Part shown: positions 7,094-15,500 of the stretch, one piece after another
Layout of the letters: each line of letters starts with the position of its first letter
Position numbering within the stretch: position 1 is the first letter of the stretch
Assembly: GCA_903900905.1 (NCBI GenBank)
Contig: CAIUPC010000819.1
Span: forward strand, 1 to 32,666
From: an uncultured Acetobacteraceae bacterium
GTDB lineage: Bacteria > Pseudomonadota > Alphaproteobacteria > Acetobacterales > Acetobacteraceae
Length of the DNA stretch: 32,666 nucleotides
Direction: 5' to 3'
Program-made: the position numbers and the translations under genes
Notes under the pieces: generated by a model
Seen by the model: only the letters and a program-made list of their open reading frames with translations
Told to the model about the DNA's origin: nothing
The model's database searches: none

Positions 7094-9739
7094 TCAGCGC
7101 GCCGGCGCCCATTTTTCCCGCCAGCGCGCCGCCCGGGCTTCTGCCTCCGAGGTTTCCGCTTCGTTCAGCTGCGCCCGCGCGTCGCGGAGATTGACGGCTG
7201 AACGGACCTTGTCCGGCCCCTCCGGCAGGCGTTCGTCGGCGAGGATCAGCCAGCAGGTTGCCTCGATGAAGTCGTAACTGCCGCCCATCCCGCTGAGGAT
7301 TGCGTAGCCCAGCATGGCCTGGGCTTCGGCCTCGCCTTGTTCGGCGGCCTTGCGGGCCCAGATCAGCATTTGCGCTTCGTCAACCGGGGCGCCGTCGCCG
7401 GTGCGATAGGCATAGGCCAATATGCGTTGGGCGATGGCGATGCCGCCTTCGGCGCCGAACCGGTAGTGCTTCACGGCTTCCGCCCGGTCCTGCCGCAGGC
7501 CGCCCGTTCCCGTCCAGAAATAGGTTCCGAGATTGGTGTGCGCGGTGGCGTTGCCGAGCGCCGCGGCGCGCCAGTACCAGCGCTGGGCTTCCCCGTCGTC
7601 TTTGGGAACACCGCGCCCATGGTCGTGCATCCCACCCAGATTGACCTCGGCCTCCGCGAAGTCTTGTTCCGCGGCCAGCCGAAACCAGCGTACAGCTTCC
7701 GCATCGTTTTGTGGCTGACCGAGAGTGCCATCGCGGGCCGCGTTCCCCATGCGGTTTTGGGCATGGGCCAGCCCTTTGTCCGCGACCCTGCGCCAGAGTT
7801 CCAGCGCGGTGTCCGGCGGATGCTCGGGGTCACGGCCGCTTTCTGCCATATAGGCGAGTTGGGCCTCCGCCCAGAGATGCCCGCGATCCGCGGCGCGCCG
7901 GTAGAGTTCAACCGCTTTGGCGTCATCGCGCGCCAGCCCAAGTGTCGCGTCCCGATAAGCGTCCCCAAGCCGCGCCAGCGCCGCCGCCGAACCGTGGTCC
8001 GCGGCCTTGGTGAACCAGGCGCGGGCATCGGCGGTCTGGCCGGGCGCGGCTTCCGCTACGACGCCAAGCATGTATTCGGCACCTGTATGCCCGCGCCCGG
8101 CCGCCGCGCGATACCAGCCGATTGCGGTGGCCTCGTCGCGCGGTTGGCCGAACAGGCCGAGATGCGCGATGTCGCCCATCCGCGCCTGCGCGTCGGTCAG
8201 TCCAGCCTGGGCGGCCATCTCGTGCCAGGTCACGGCCCCGGCCTCGTCTTTCGACACGCCATTGCCGGTCTCATAGGCGCGGGCGAGGCCGAGCCAGCCG
8301 GTGGGCTCGCGCAAGCCAGCCGCGGCGCGATACCAGCGCACCGCCTCCCGCGGGTTGGTCGAACCGGCCCAGCCCGTAATGTAGGCATCGCCGAGTTGCG
8401 TGGCGGCGAGGGCGGTGCCTTTGGCGAAGGATTGCCGGAACAGCGCCAAAGCCTTGGTGTCGTCACGCGGCACGCCGGCACCGGCGTGATACATCGTGCC
8501 GAGTTGATACAAGGCCGGGCCGCAATCCTGTTCCGCCGCGGCTTCGAACAGCGCCAGCGCGGCGGCCTCGTCCTTGTCGGCGCCATCGCCGCTGAATTTG
8601 ATCATCCCCAGCTGGTACCGGGCCAGCGCCAGGTGTTGCATCCGGTAGGAGCCGCGTTCGTCGTTAATGAGCCAGGCATCGAGTCTGGCCCGGTCCAGCG
8701 CCTTGCGGTGCCAGGCGGCGGCTTCCGCCCGGTTCAGCCCGGGTCCGCTATTGCCGGTGAAAAAGGCTTCCCCCAGCAAGGCGGCGGCGATGGTGTGCCC
8801 GTCCTCCCCGGCGCGCAGCAACCAGGACCAGGATTGGATACGGTCGCGCGGGACGCCGCGTCCTTGTTCATAGGCCTCTGCCATCAGGATGGCGGCGTCC
8901 GGATCATGGCGCTCAGTGGCGCGGCGAATCCAGGCGATGGACTCGTCCTGGTCGGCGTTGACGCCCAGGCCCTCCCGGTAGGCCAGACCGAGCAAACGCT
9001 GGGCAATCGGGTCTTCCTGCTGCGCGGCGCGTTGCAGGAGGTTGAAGGCGCGGTTCAGGTCCTTGGCCACGCCCGCGCCCCGTTGCAGGAGAATGGCGAG
9101 CCGCAGCTCCCCGGCGGACAGGCCCAGCTCCGCGGCCCGTTCGTATTGGACGGCCGCGGCTTGCGGGTCCCGCGGGCCGCCAATACCGCTTTCCAGCAAG
9201 GTGCCGAGATTGGCGATCGCGGCCCGATCATTCTGTTCCGCGGCCTTGCGGGTCCAGGCCAGCGCCTGGGCGCCGTCGCGGCCGATACCGTCGCCCCAGG
9301 CGTAGAGCATGCCGAGCGCGGTCTGTGCCTCCGCATCCCCCGCCTCGGCCGCCTGGGTCAGCAGCGGCACGGCGCGGGCGGGATCGCGGCGCGGGCCGGG
9401 CAGGCGCAGTAGTAACAGGCCAAATTCGCGGCGGGCGGCGTTGGAGCCGCCGTCCATCCCCTTGGTCAGCCAGCGGAAAGCTTCATCGATGTCGATGCCC
9501 ACCGAGCCGCCGCGGGCGTACATTTGCCCGAGTTCGGCCGCGGCCTCCGCATCACCGGCCTGGGCACGGCTGCGCAGGTCGGTAAAGGCCTGACGGGCGC
9601 GGTAAGGCGCGGTTGGCGCGGGCCCGAAGGGGGCCCAGAGCGTCGTTATCGGCGGCGCCTTTTCAGCGGCGGGCGGGTCCGCCGCGGCAAAAGCCATTGT
9701 CGCCAGGGCAGCGGCCAATACGGAGGTGACCCGCCTCAT
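7094..9739 (-). CDS. Exported Sel1-repeat (SLR/TPR-like) protein
   Basis: Signal peptide from MRRVTSVLAAALATMAFAAADPPAAEK and many ~36-aa AxxxLGxxYxxGxGVxxDxxxAxxWxRxAAExG repeats across most of its length. Confidence 0.9.
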   Translation of the reverse strand: MRRVTSVLAAALATMAFAAADPPAAEKAPPITTLWAPFGPAPTAPYRARQAFTDLRSRAQAGDAEAAAELGQMYARGGSVGIDIDEAFRWLTKGMDGGSNAARREFGLLLLRLPGPRRDPARAVPLLTQAAEAGDAEAQTALGMLYAWGDGIGRDGAQALAWTRKAAEQNDRAAIANLGTLLESGIGGPRDPQAAAVQYERAAELGLSAGELRLAILLQRGAGVAKDLNRAFNLLQRAAQQEDPIAQRLLGLAYREGLGVNADQDESIAWIRRATERHDPDAAILMAEAYEQGRGVPRDRIQSWSWLLRAGEDGHTIAAALLGEAFFTGNSGPGLNRAEAAAWHRKALDRARLDAWLINDERGSYRMQHLALARYQLGMIKFSGDGADKDEAAALALFEAAAEQDCGPALYQLGTMYHAGAGVPRDDTKALALFRQSFAKGTALAATQLGDAYITGWAGSTNPREAVRWYRAAAGLREPTGWLGLARAYETGNGVSKDEAGAVTWHEMAAQAGLTDAQARMGDIAHLGLFGQPRDEATAIGWYRAAAGRGHTGAEYMLGVVAEAAPGQTADARAWFTKAADHGSAAALARLGDAYRDATLGLARDDAKAVELYRRAADRGHLWAEAQLAYMAESGRDPEHPPDTALELWRRVADKGLAHAQNRMGNAARDGTLGQPQNDAEAVRWFRLAAEQDFAEAEVNLGGMHDHGRGVPKDDGEAQRWYWRAAALGNATAHTNLGTYFWTGTGGLRQDRAEAVKHYRFGAEGGIAIAQRILAYAYRTGDGAPVDEAQMLIWARKAAEQGEAEAQAMLGYAILSGMGGSYDFIEATCWLILADERLPEGPDKVRSAVNLRDARAQLNEAETSEAEARAARWREKWAPAR

Positions 9740-9779
9740 GTGCGGGGGCCTTGGTTTTGAGCCGGCGGCCCCCAAATCC

Positions 9780-9864
9780 CGTCATGCCGATGCAGATCGG
9801 CATCCACGCCATCGTCGTGTGCCATTTGGGACAGGCGTGGGTACCGACCTGCGTCGGTATGACG
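9780..9864. repeat. Extragenic inverted repeat (cgtcatgccgatgcagatcggcatccacgcc ... ggcgtgggtaccgacctgcgtcggtatgacg)
   Basis: ~31-nt arms with a short loop, in the Sel1/DehI intergenic spacer; looks like a dispersed chromosomal repeat. Confidence 0.75.
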
Positions 9865-9928
9865 AGGGAAGCAGGCCGGCACTTTATTCATGACGGGCCG
9901 CTGATATCTTACTGTGGACGCGAATGGC

Positions 9929-10753
9929 TCAGGCTTCCTGCTGCGCGGTGATCGCGCGCAACATGCCACAGATCACGACCATTTTCGCCAGCACATCGCT
10001 GGTGAAGGGCTCAATCGCCTGCGCGATGGCGTCCCGGATCGCAATCGGCGGCGGATCGTCTTCCATCGCGATCGCTCCGGCGCGGATGCGTGCCTGGCCG
10101 GACGCGGCTGCGATCGCGGCGTGCAAGGCCCCGCTGGCCTCCACCGGAGCCAAAGCCGTCCATGCCAGTCCGAGATAGGCCGGCCAGTGCGATAAATGCC
10201 GGTACATGCTGGCCAGGATCGGCTGTTCCCGCGCCGTCCCGAAACCGTTTAGGCGCAGCACCAGGGCGGCCAGATGCGGCCGCATAGACTCCAGCGGGGT
10301 CAGTGCCGGGAGCGGCAGTTCGCTGGTTTCCTCGGCTTCGGACAAGGTGGTGTTGTGTGACGATTGGACACCACGATCGCGCCAGGCCATGAGCGCCGTG
10401 AGCGCGATCAACGCCATGCTGTTGGTGCGATCATAGGCGGTCAGGATGCCCCTGATCTGGCGCAGGTCATCCGGTGAAAGGCCAGCGGCGGCGAAGACAT
10501 CGTCCGGAACCGGCGGTAAGGCCGGATTGTTGAGGCCGGCCTTGAAGGCCATCGCTTCGCGCCCGATCGTGCCGTCGACATAAAGCGGCCGCACCAGCCG
10601 CCACGCCCAGGGCAGAGCGCCCGGGATCGTCGCGAGATGGCGCCAGATCAGATTGACCGCGCCGACCCGATAGACGGCGCGGATGTCGGCGAAGATGGCC
10701 GCGATCTCCCCCGTGGCTTCGGCCTCGGTAATGGCGGCGACGGGGTCGGACAT
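9929..10753 (-). CDS. DehI-like (halocarboxylic acid dehydrogenase/dehalogenase family) protein
   Basis: TEAEATGEIAAIFADIRAVYRVGAVNLIWRHLATIPGALPWAWRLVRPLY and a second similar half (LPALTPLESMRPHLAALVLRLNGFG...). Confidence 0.65.
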   Translation of the reverse strand: MSDPVAAITEAEATGEIAAIFADIRAVYRVGAVNLIWRHLATIPGALPWAWRLVRPLYVDGTIGREAMAFKAGLNNPALPPVPDDVFAAAGLSPDDLRQIRGILTAYDRTNSMALIALTALMAWRDRGVQSSHNTTLSEAEETSELPLPALTPLESMRPHLAALVLRLNGFGTAREQPILASMYRHLSHWPAYLGLAWTALAPVEASGALHAAIAAASGQARIRAGAIAMEDDPPPIAIRDAIAQAIEPFTSDVLAKMVVICGMLRAITAQQEA

Positions 10754-12327
10754 CAGGCCTGCGCCACCGCCGACGACCAGGGGCTGGCGGCATCGCTGAT
10801 CCCGATACGGGTGCCATCCGCCTGCTGCAGAATGACGTTGGGGCAGGCGAAGTTGATGGGCATGACGCCGTGCTCCACCACCTCCGTCGGGCCGTCCGCG
10901 GTCAACGCCGCGATGACATCGTCCGGCAGCCGGATATCGGCAGAACAGCCCTCGGGGCCGGAGATATCAAGGCGCGGGTAATGCGCCGCTTCCTCGGCCG
11001 ACATGCCGAAATCGGCGATGAAGGTCATCATCTGCGCCACCGAGGCCAGAATCCGGCGGCCACCGGAGGCGCCGGCGGCCATCCAGGGACGGTCACCGTC
11101 TTTAAGGATAATCGGCGACATGTTGGTCAACGGCCGCTTGCCGGGGGCGATGGAGTTCGGCTGGTTGGGGCGCGGGTCGAACCACATGACGCCGTTGTTC
11201 ATCAGGATCCCGGTGCCCGGCAGCACCACGCGGCTGCCCATCGACGACAGCAAGGTGGTGGTCATGCTGACCATCGTGCCCTCCGCATCGCATACCGTCA
11301 GATGCGTCGTACACGTCTCCGCCGCCATCGGGTCGGCGTCACCGAGCCCGTCGAGCCGTTCGGCATAGGCGGTCTTCATCGCGCGGGCGAAGGCGGTGAA
11401 CCAGGCGGCGTCGGGGCGGTCGCTGTAGGGGGCAGATTTCGGCTGGTCGAGCACCCGCATCATCGTCGGCGCCGCGGTCAGCCCGCCGGTCAGTTGCAGC
11501 GTCCGGCCGCGCCACTGGTATTCGGTGGCGGGCAGGATCCGGGCCTGGCAGTTGCCGAGATCGGTCGCGTCCAGAACCCCGCCCAACCCTTTGACATCGG
11601 CCGCGATCGCCTGAGCAAGGTCGCCACGGTAGTAATCGGCCAGGCCTGCTTTGCTGAGATGCGCCAGCGTGGCGGGCAGATTGCCCAGCCGGAAAAACCC
11701 CGGCTTGCCCTGATAGGGCGCGACCGGCGGCAGGCCACCCGGCAGATAGATGCGCGCACTCTCGTCATACAGGCGCAGGACGGAGGCGGAGGCGGCGATC
11801 TTCAGCGTCGTCAGCCAATCCTGCGGCAGACCGCGCTGAGCGAGCGCCAGGGCCGGTGCCATGATCTCGGCCAGCGGCAGCTTGCCCCATTGCTTCAGCA
11901 TCAGCTCGTAGCCGGCGAGGGCGGAGGGAATGGCGAAGGACAGCGGGCCATGGATATTGGCGTCGCCTTCGACCTCCGGCCAGGCGAACAGGTCCTGCTT
12001 CATCCGCCCGGTCAGCTTGAAGACGGAGGGGTTGAGGCCGCGCGGCGCGACGGGGCCGAAATCCACGACCTCGGCTTTGGGCTGGCCGGCGCGATGCACC
12101 AGGGCAAAGCCGATCCCGCCGAGGCCGGAGTTCCAGGGCTCGGTGGTGGAGAGGGCGAGCGCGGTGCCGACGGCGGCGTCGATGGCATTGCCGCCGGCAT
12201 CGAGAATGGCCACCCCGGCTTCGGCGGCGGCACGGACCTGGGAGACCACCATGCCGCGGCGGCCGGTGGCGGAGGCTTTGGTCAGCGACCAATGCTGGGT
12301 GACGTGGGGGGCGGGGGTGAAGGTCAT
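10753..12327 (-). CDS. Gamma-glutamyltransferase family protein
   Basis: AILDAGGNAIDAAVGTALALSTTEPWNSGLGGIGF, candidate nucleophile region TTHLTVCDAEGTMVSMTTTL, GTGILMNNGVMWFDP; start at MTFTPAPHVTQH. Confidence 0.85.
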   Translation of the reverse strand: MTFTPAPHVTQHWSLTKASATGRRGMVVSQVRAAAEAGVAILDAGGNAIDAAVGTALALSTTEPWNSGLGGIGFALVHRAGQPKAEVVDFGPVAPRGLNPSVFKLTGRMKQDLFAWPEVEGDANIHGPLSFAIPSALAGYELMLKQWGKLPLAEIMAPALALAQRGLPQDWLTTLKIAASASVLRLYDESARIYLPGGLPPVAPYQGKPGFFRLGNLPATLAHLSKAGLADYYRGDLAQAIAADVKGLGGVLDATDLGNCQARILPATEYQWRGRTLQLTGGLTAAPTMMRVLDQPKSAPYSDRPDAAWFTAFARAMKTAYAERLDGLGDADPMAAETCTTHLTVCDAEGTMVSMTTTLLSSMGSRVVLPGTGILMNNGVMWFDPRPNQPNSIAPGKRPLTNMSPIILKDGDRPWMAAGASGGRRILASVAQMMTFIADFGMSAEEAAHYPRLDISGPEGCSADIRLPDDVIAALTADGPTEVVEHGVMPINFACPNVILQQADGTRIGISDAASPWSSAVAQA

Positions 12328-12484
12328 GACGCTCGCTCCGGTTCGGTTGGGGCTGATGTTCGGCCGGCGGGCGGGGCGTGGCAAGATGGGGTGCTGTCCC
12401 AGTTCGCGGCGATCAAGGGTGTTTCTTCCAGATAATGGCGTCGGGTGGACATCTGTATGGTTTTGCCGCGTCTCAAAATATGAG

Positions 12485-12500
12485 AAATCAATTTTGATTT
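12485..12500. promoter_or_regulatory. Perfect 16-bp palindrome AAATCAATTTTGATTT in an AT-rich divergent intergenic region
   Basis: Between the divergent GGT gene and the six-repeat gene; operator or promoter element candidate. Confidence 0.4.
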
Positions 12501-12584
12501 ATTCGCAACCATTTGTGAACTCCGGTTACAAATTCACGTGATAGGGGAATACGCACGTTTGCAAGCCAGATCGAGGAATCATCC

Positions 12585-15500
12585 ATGACCGACACCAGCC
12601 TCTTTGACGCCACGCGCGCTATTCCGACGCTTTTCGGGGGTTCCATCTCCGGAGTTATTACTACGACGACGCATCAATGGACCGCGGATGCGAATGGTCT
12701 GTTCCATACAACCACTGATATTCAGGCTGAATGGCGCAGCTACTACAGCACCATGCTCGCGGGCGACGCGGCGACGCTGACCTTCATTCAGCGGCTGGAA
12801 GGCAACGCGGAGGCGCTGTTTGAGAATACCGGACTGGCGAAGCTTGGTGTTAGCGACCAGGCCCGGGACCGGGAGGATGTGCAACGCGAATACGATGCCA
12901 TCGGCGCTGCGATGACGCAGTTGGGGCTGGACGGGAAGGCACCGCTGACGACGGCGGGGTATCTGGCGATCGAACATACGATCGAGAGCAGCGCGAGCCT
13001 GAATGAGCTGGCCACGCAGGGGCATGGGCTGAACGGCGCGCCGCTGCCAAAATACAACGGATATACCAACGACTTCCAGAACAACGTCGATCAGACGACC
13101 TTGTTCGTGGGTGGCGGGTTGAACAATAACCAAAAGGCGATCGCGGATTTCTTCGACGACTCCGTGCTGTCGCATCTGCCGTTCCCCACGATCGCGATCA
13201 ATGGTCAGCTGGTGCAGTTGAACCAAAACGCCGCCAATGAGGACCCGCTGTCGCAGGCGGTGGGGGCAGTCAATGACAGCGGTGCGGTGCGGATCTATAC
13301 GGCGGCCGATTTTTCCCAGACGCCCGGGACGGCCAGTTCGACCCCGACGCTGGCGCCCGCCACCCCGGCCGCGCCCGCTGCCGCCGGCACCATCACCACG
13401 TTATGGGGCGCAACGATTTCCGCCAGCCTCTCCCTGAATGGCCATACCTGGACAGCAGATGCCAACGGGACGTTCCAGACCACAGCGGATCTGGTAACGG
13501 AATGGAAGGGTTATTACCAGACCATGCTGGCGGGTAATGGTGCGAGCCTGACCGCGATCCAGCATCTGGAAGGCAATGCCGAGGCGGTATTTGAAAACAC
13601 TGGTCTCAAGAACCTGACCGTGGCGCAGCAGGCGATCGATCGTGCCGATGCGCAGCGCGAATTCGACGCGATTTATGGCGCGATGCAGAGCATCGGGCTT
13701 GGTGGGCACACGGCGCTGACCACCCAGACTTATCTGGCGCTGGAACATGCGATGCAGAACAGCCCGGCGTTGGAGGAACTGGCCGTGCAAGGGCACGGAT
13801 TGAACAGCCCGCCTTCGGTCCGCTATCGCGGCTATACCAATGATTTCCAGAACAACGTCGACAATCGCACCCTGTTCATTGGGGCGGGCCTGAACGCCGG
13901 GGAGCGGGCGATCGCGGACCTGTTCGATGACAGCATCATGTCGCATCTGCCGTACCCGACGGTGGCGCAGAATGGCGAGCTGGTGCAGCTCAACCAGAAT
14001 GGCGCCAATGAGAGCACCCTGGTCGCGGCGGTCGATGCGTTGAACGCGACCTGGTTCACCGCCGTTTATACAAAAAGCGATTTCAACGTCCCCGGCTCCG
14101 GCGTGCCCGGCGGGGCGGAGCTGACGCCGAGCAATATCGCGACCTTCTTCGGCGACCAGATTGCCAACACCATGAGCGCGGGTGCGCATGTCTGGACCAT
14201 CGGCACCGATGGCAAGTTCCACACCACCACCGATCTGGTGGCGGAGTGGAAGGCCGATTACCAGATCATGCTGGCGGGCAACGGCGCCTCCCTGACCGCC
14301 ATTCAGCGGCTGGAGGGCAATGCCGAAGCGGTGTTCGAGAACACCAGCCTGAACACGATCAACGCCACCAAGGCGCAGGCGTTCCGTGAAGACGCGCAGC
14401 GCGAGTTCGATGCCATGGCGGTCGAGATGGCGCGGCTGGGGCTGGGTTCGCAGCTGCTGACCGCGCAGGATTACCTGCACATCTCCCAAGGCCTGCGATC
14501 CGACGCGGCGCTGGAGGAGCTGGCGATGCAGGGGCATGGGCTGAATTCCCCACCATCCCCGAAATACAATGGCTATACCAACGACTTCCAGAACAACAGC
14601 GACAATACCACATTCTATGTCGGCGGCGGGCTGGATAGTGGCGAGCACGCGGTCGCGGCCTTCTTCGACGATGTCGTGCTATCGCATCTGCCGTTCCCGA
14701 CGGTGGCGCAGAACGGGCACCTGGAGCAGTTGAACCAGAATGCCAATTCGGAAGACCTCCTGGCGGTGACGGTGCCGGCGACCAATGACGCCATGTTCCG
14801 GCGGGTGTACGTGGCAGCCGATTTCAGCAAGGTCGCGACCACCGTCGGGCCGGAGGTTTACGTCACGCAGGCGATGGGCGCCGCCACGCCACCGGCCTCT
14901 CCGGTGCCAGGCGTGGGGCAGATGTTGTCGATGACCGGCGACGTCGTGCCGACGACGATCGTGGCGGGCAATCATACCTGGGTGGCGGACGCCAATGGCC
15001 GCTACCAGACCAGCACCGACCTGACGCTTGAATGGTACAACAGCTACCAGGCGGCGCTGGCGGGCGGCCCGCTGACCGAGATGCAGCGGCTGCAGGCCAA
15101 TGCCGAGGTGGTGTTTGAGAACACCGGCCTGTCGAAGATCAGCGAGGGCCAGCAAGCGATCGATCGCGCCGATGCGCAGCGGGAGTTCGACGCGGTGGCT
15201 TCGGTCATGACCTCCCTCGGGCTCGGCACCGCGCCTTTGACCAACGCGACCTATCTGCAAATCGGACACGTGTTGCAAGGCAATGCGGCGTTGCAGGAAC
15301 TGGCGATTCAGGGCCACGGGGTGAACAACCCGCAGGCGGTGCGCTACAATGGCTATACCAACGACTTCCAGAACAATGTCGATCAGCACACGCTCTATGT
15401 TGGCGGTGGCACTGATACCGGGGAGCGGGCGATCGCGGACCTGTTCGATGACAGCATCATGACCCATCTGCCCTTCGCGGTGGTGGCGAGCAATGGGGAG

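Noticed and set aside
7337-9412. 691-aa plus-strand ORF
   Set aside because: Antisense to the Sel1-repeat gene, whose family motifs and signal peptide are clear.
10870-12435. 521-aa plus-strand ORF
   Set aside because: Antisense to the GGT-family gene; shadow ORF.
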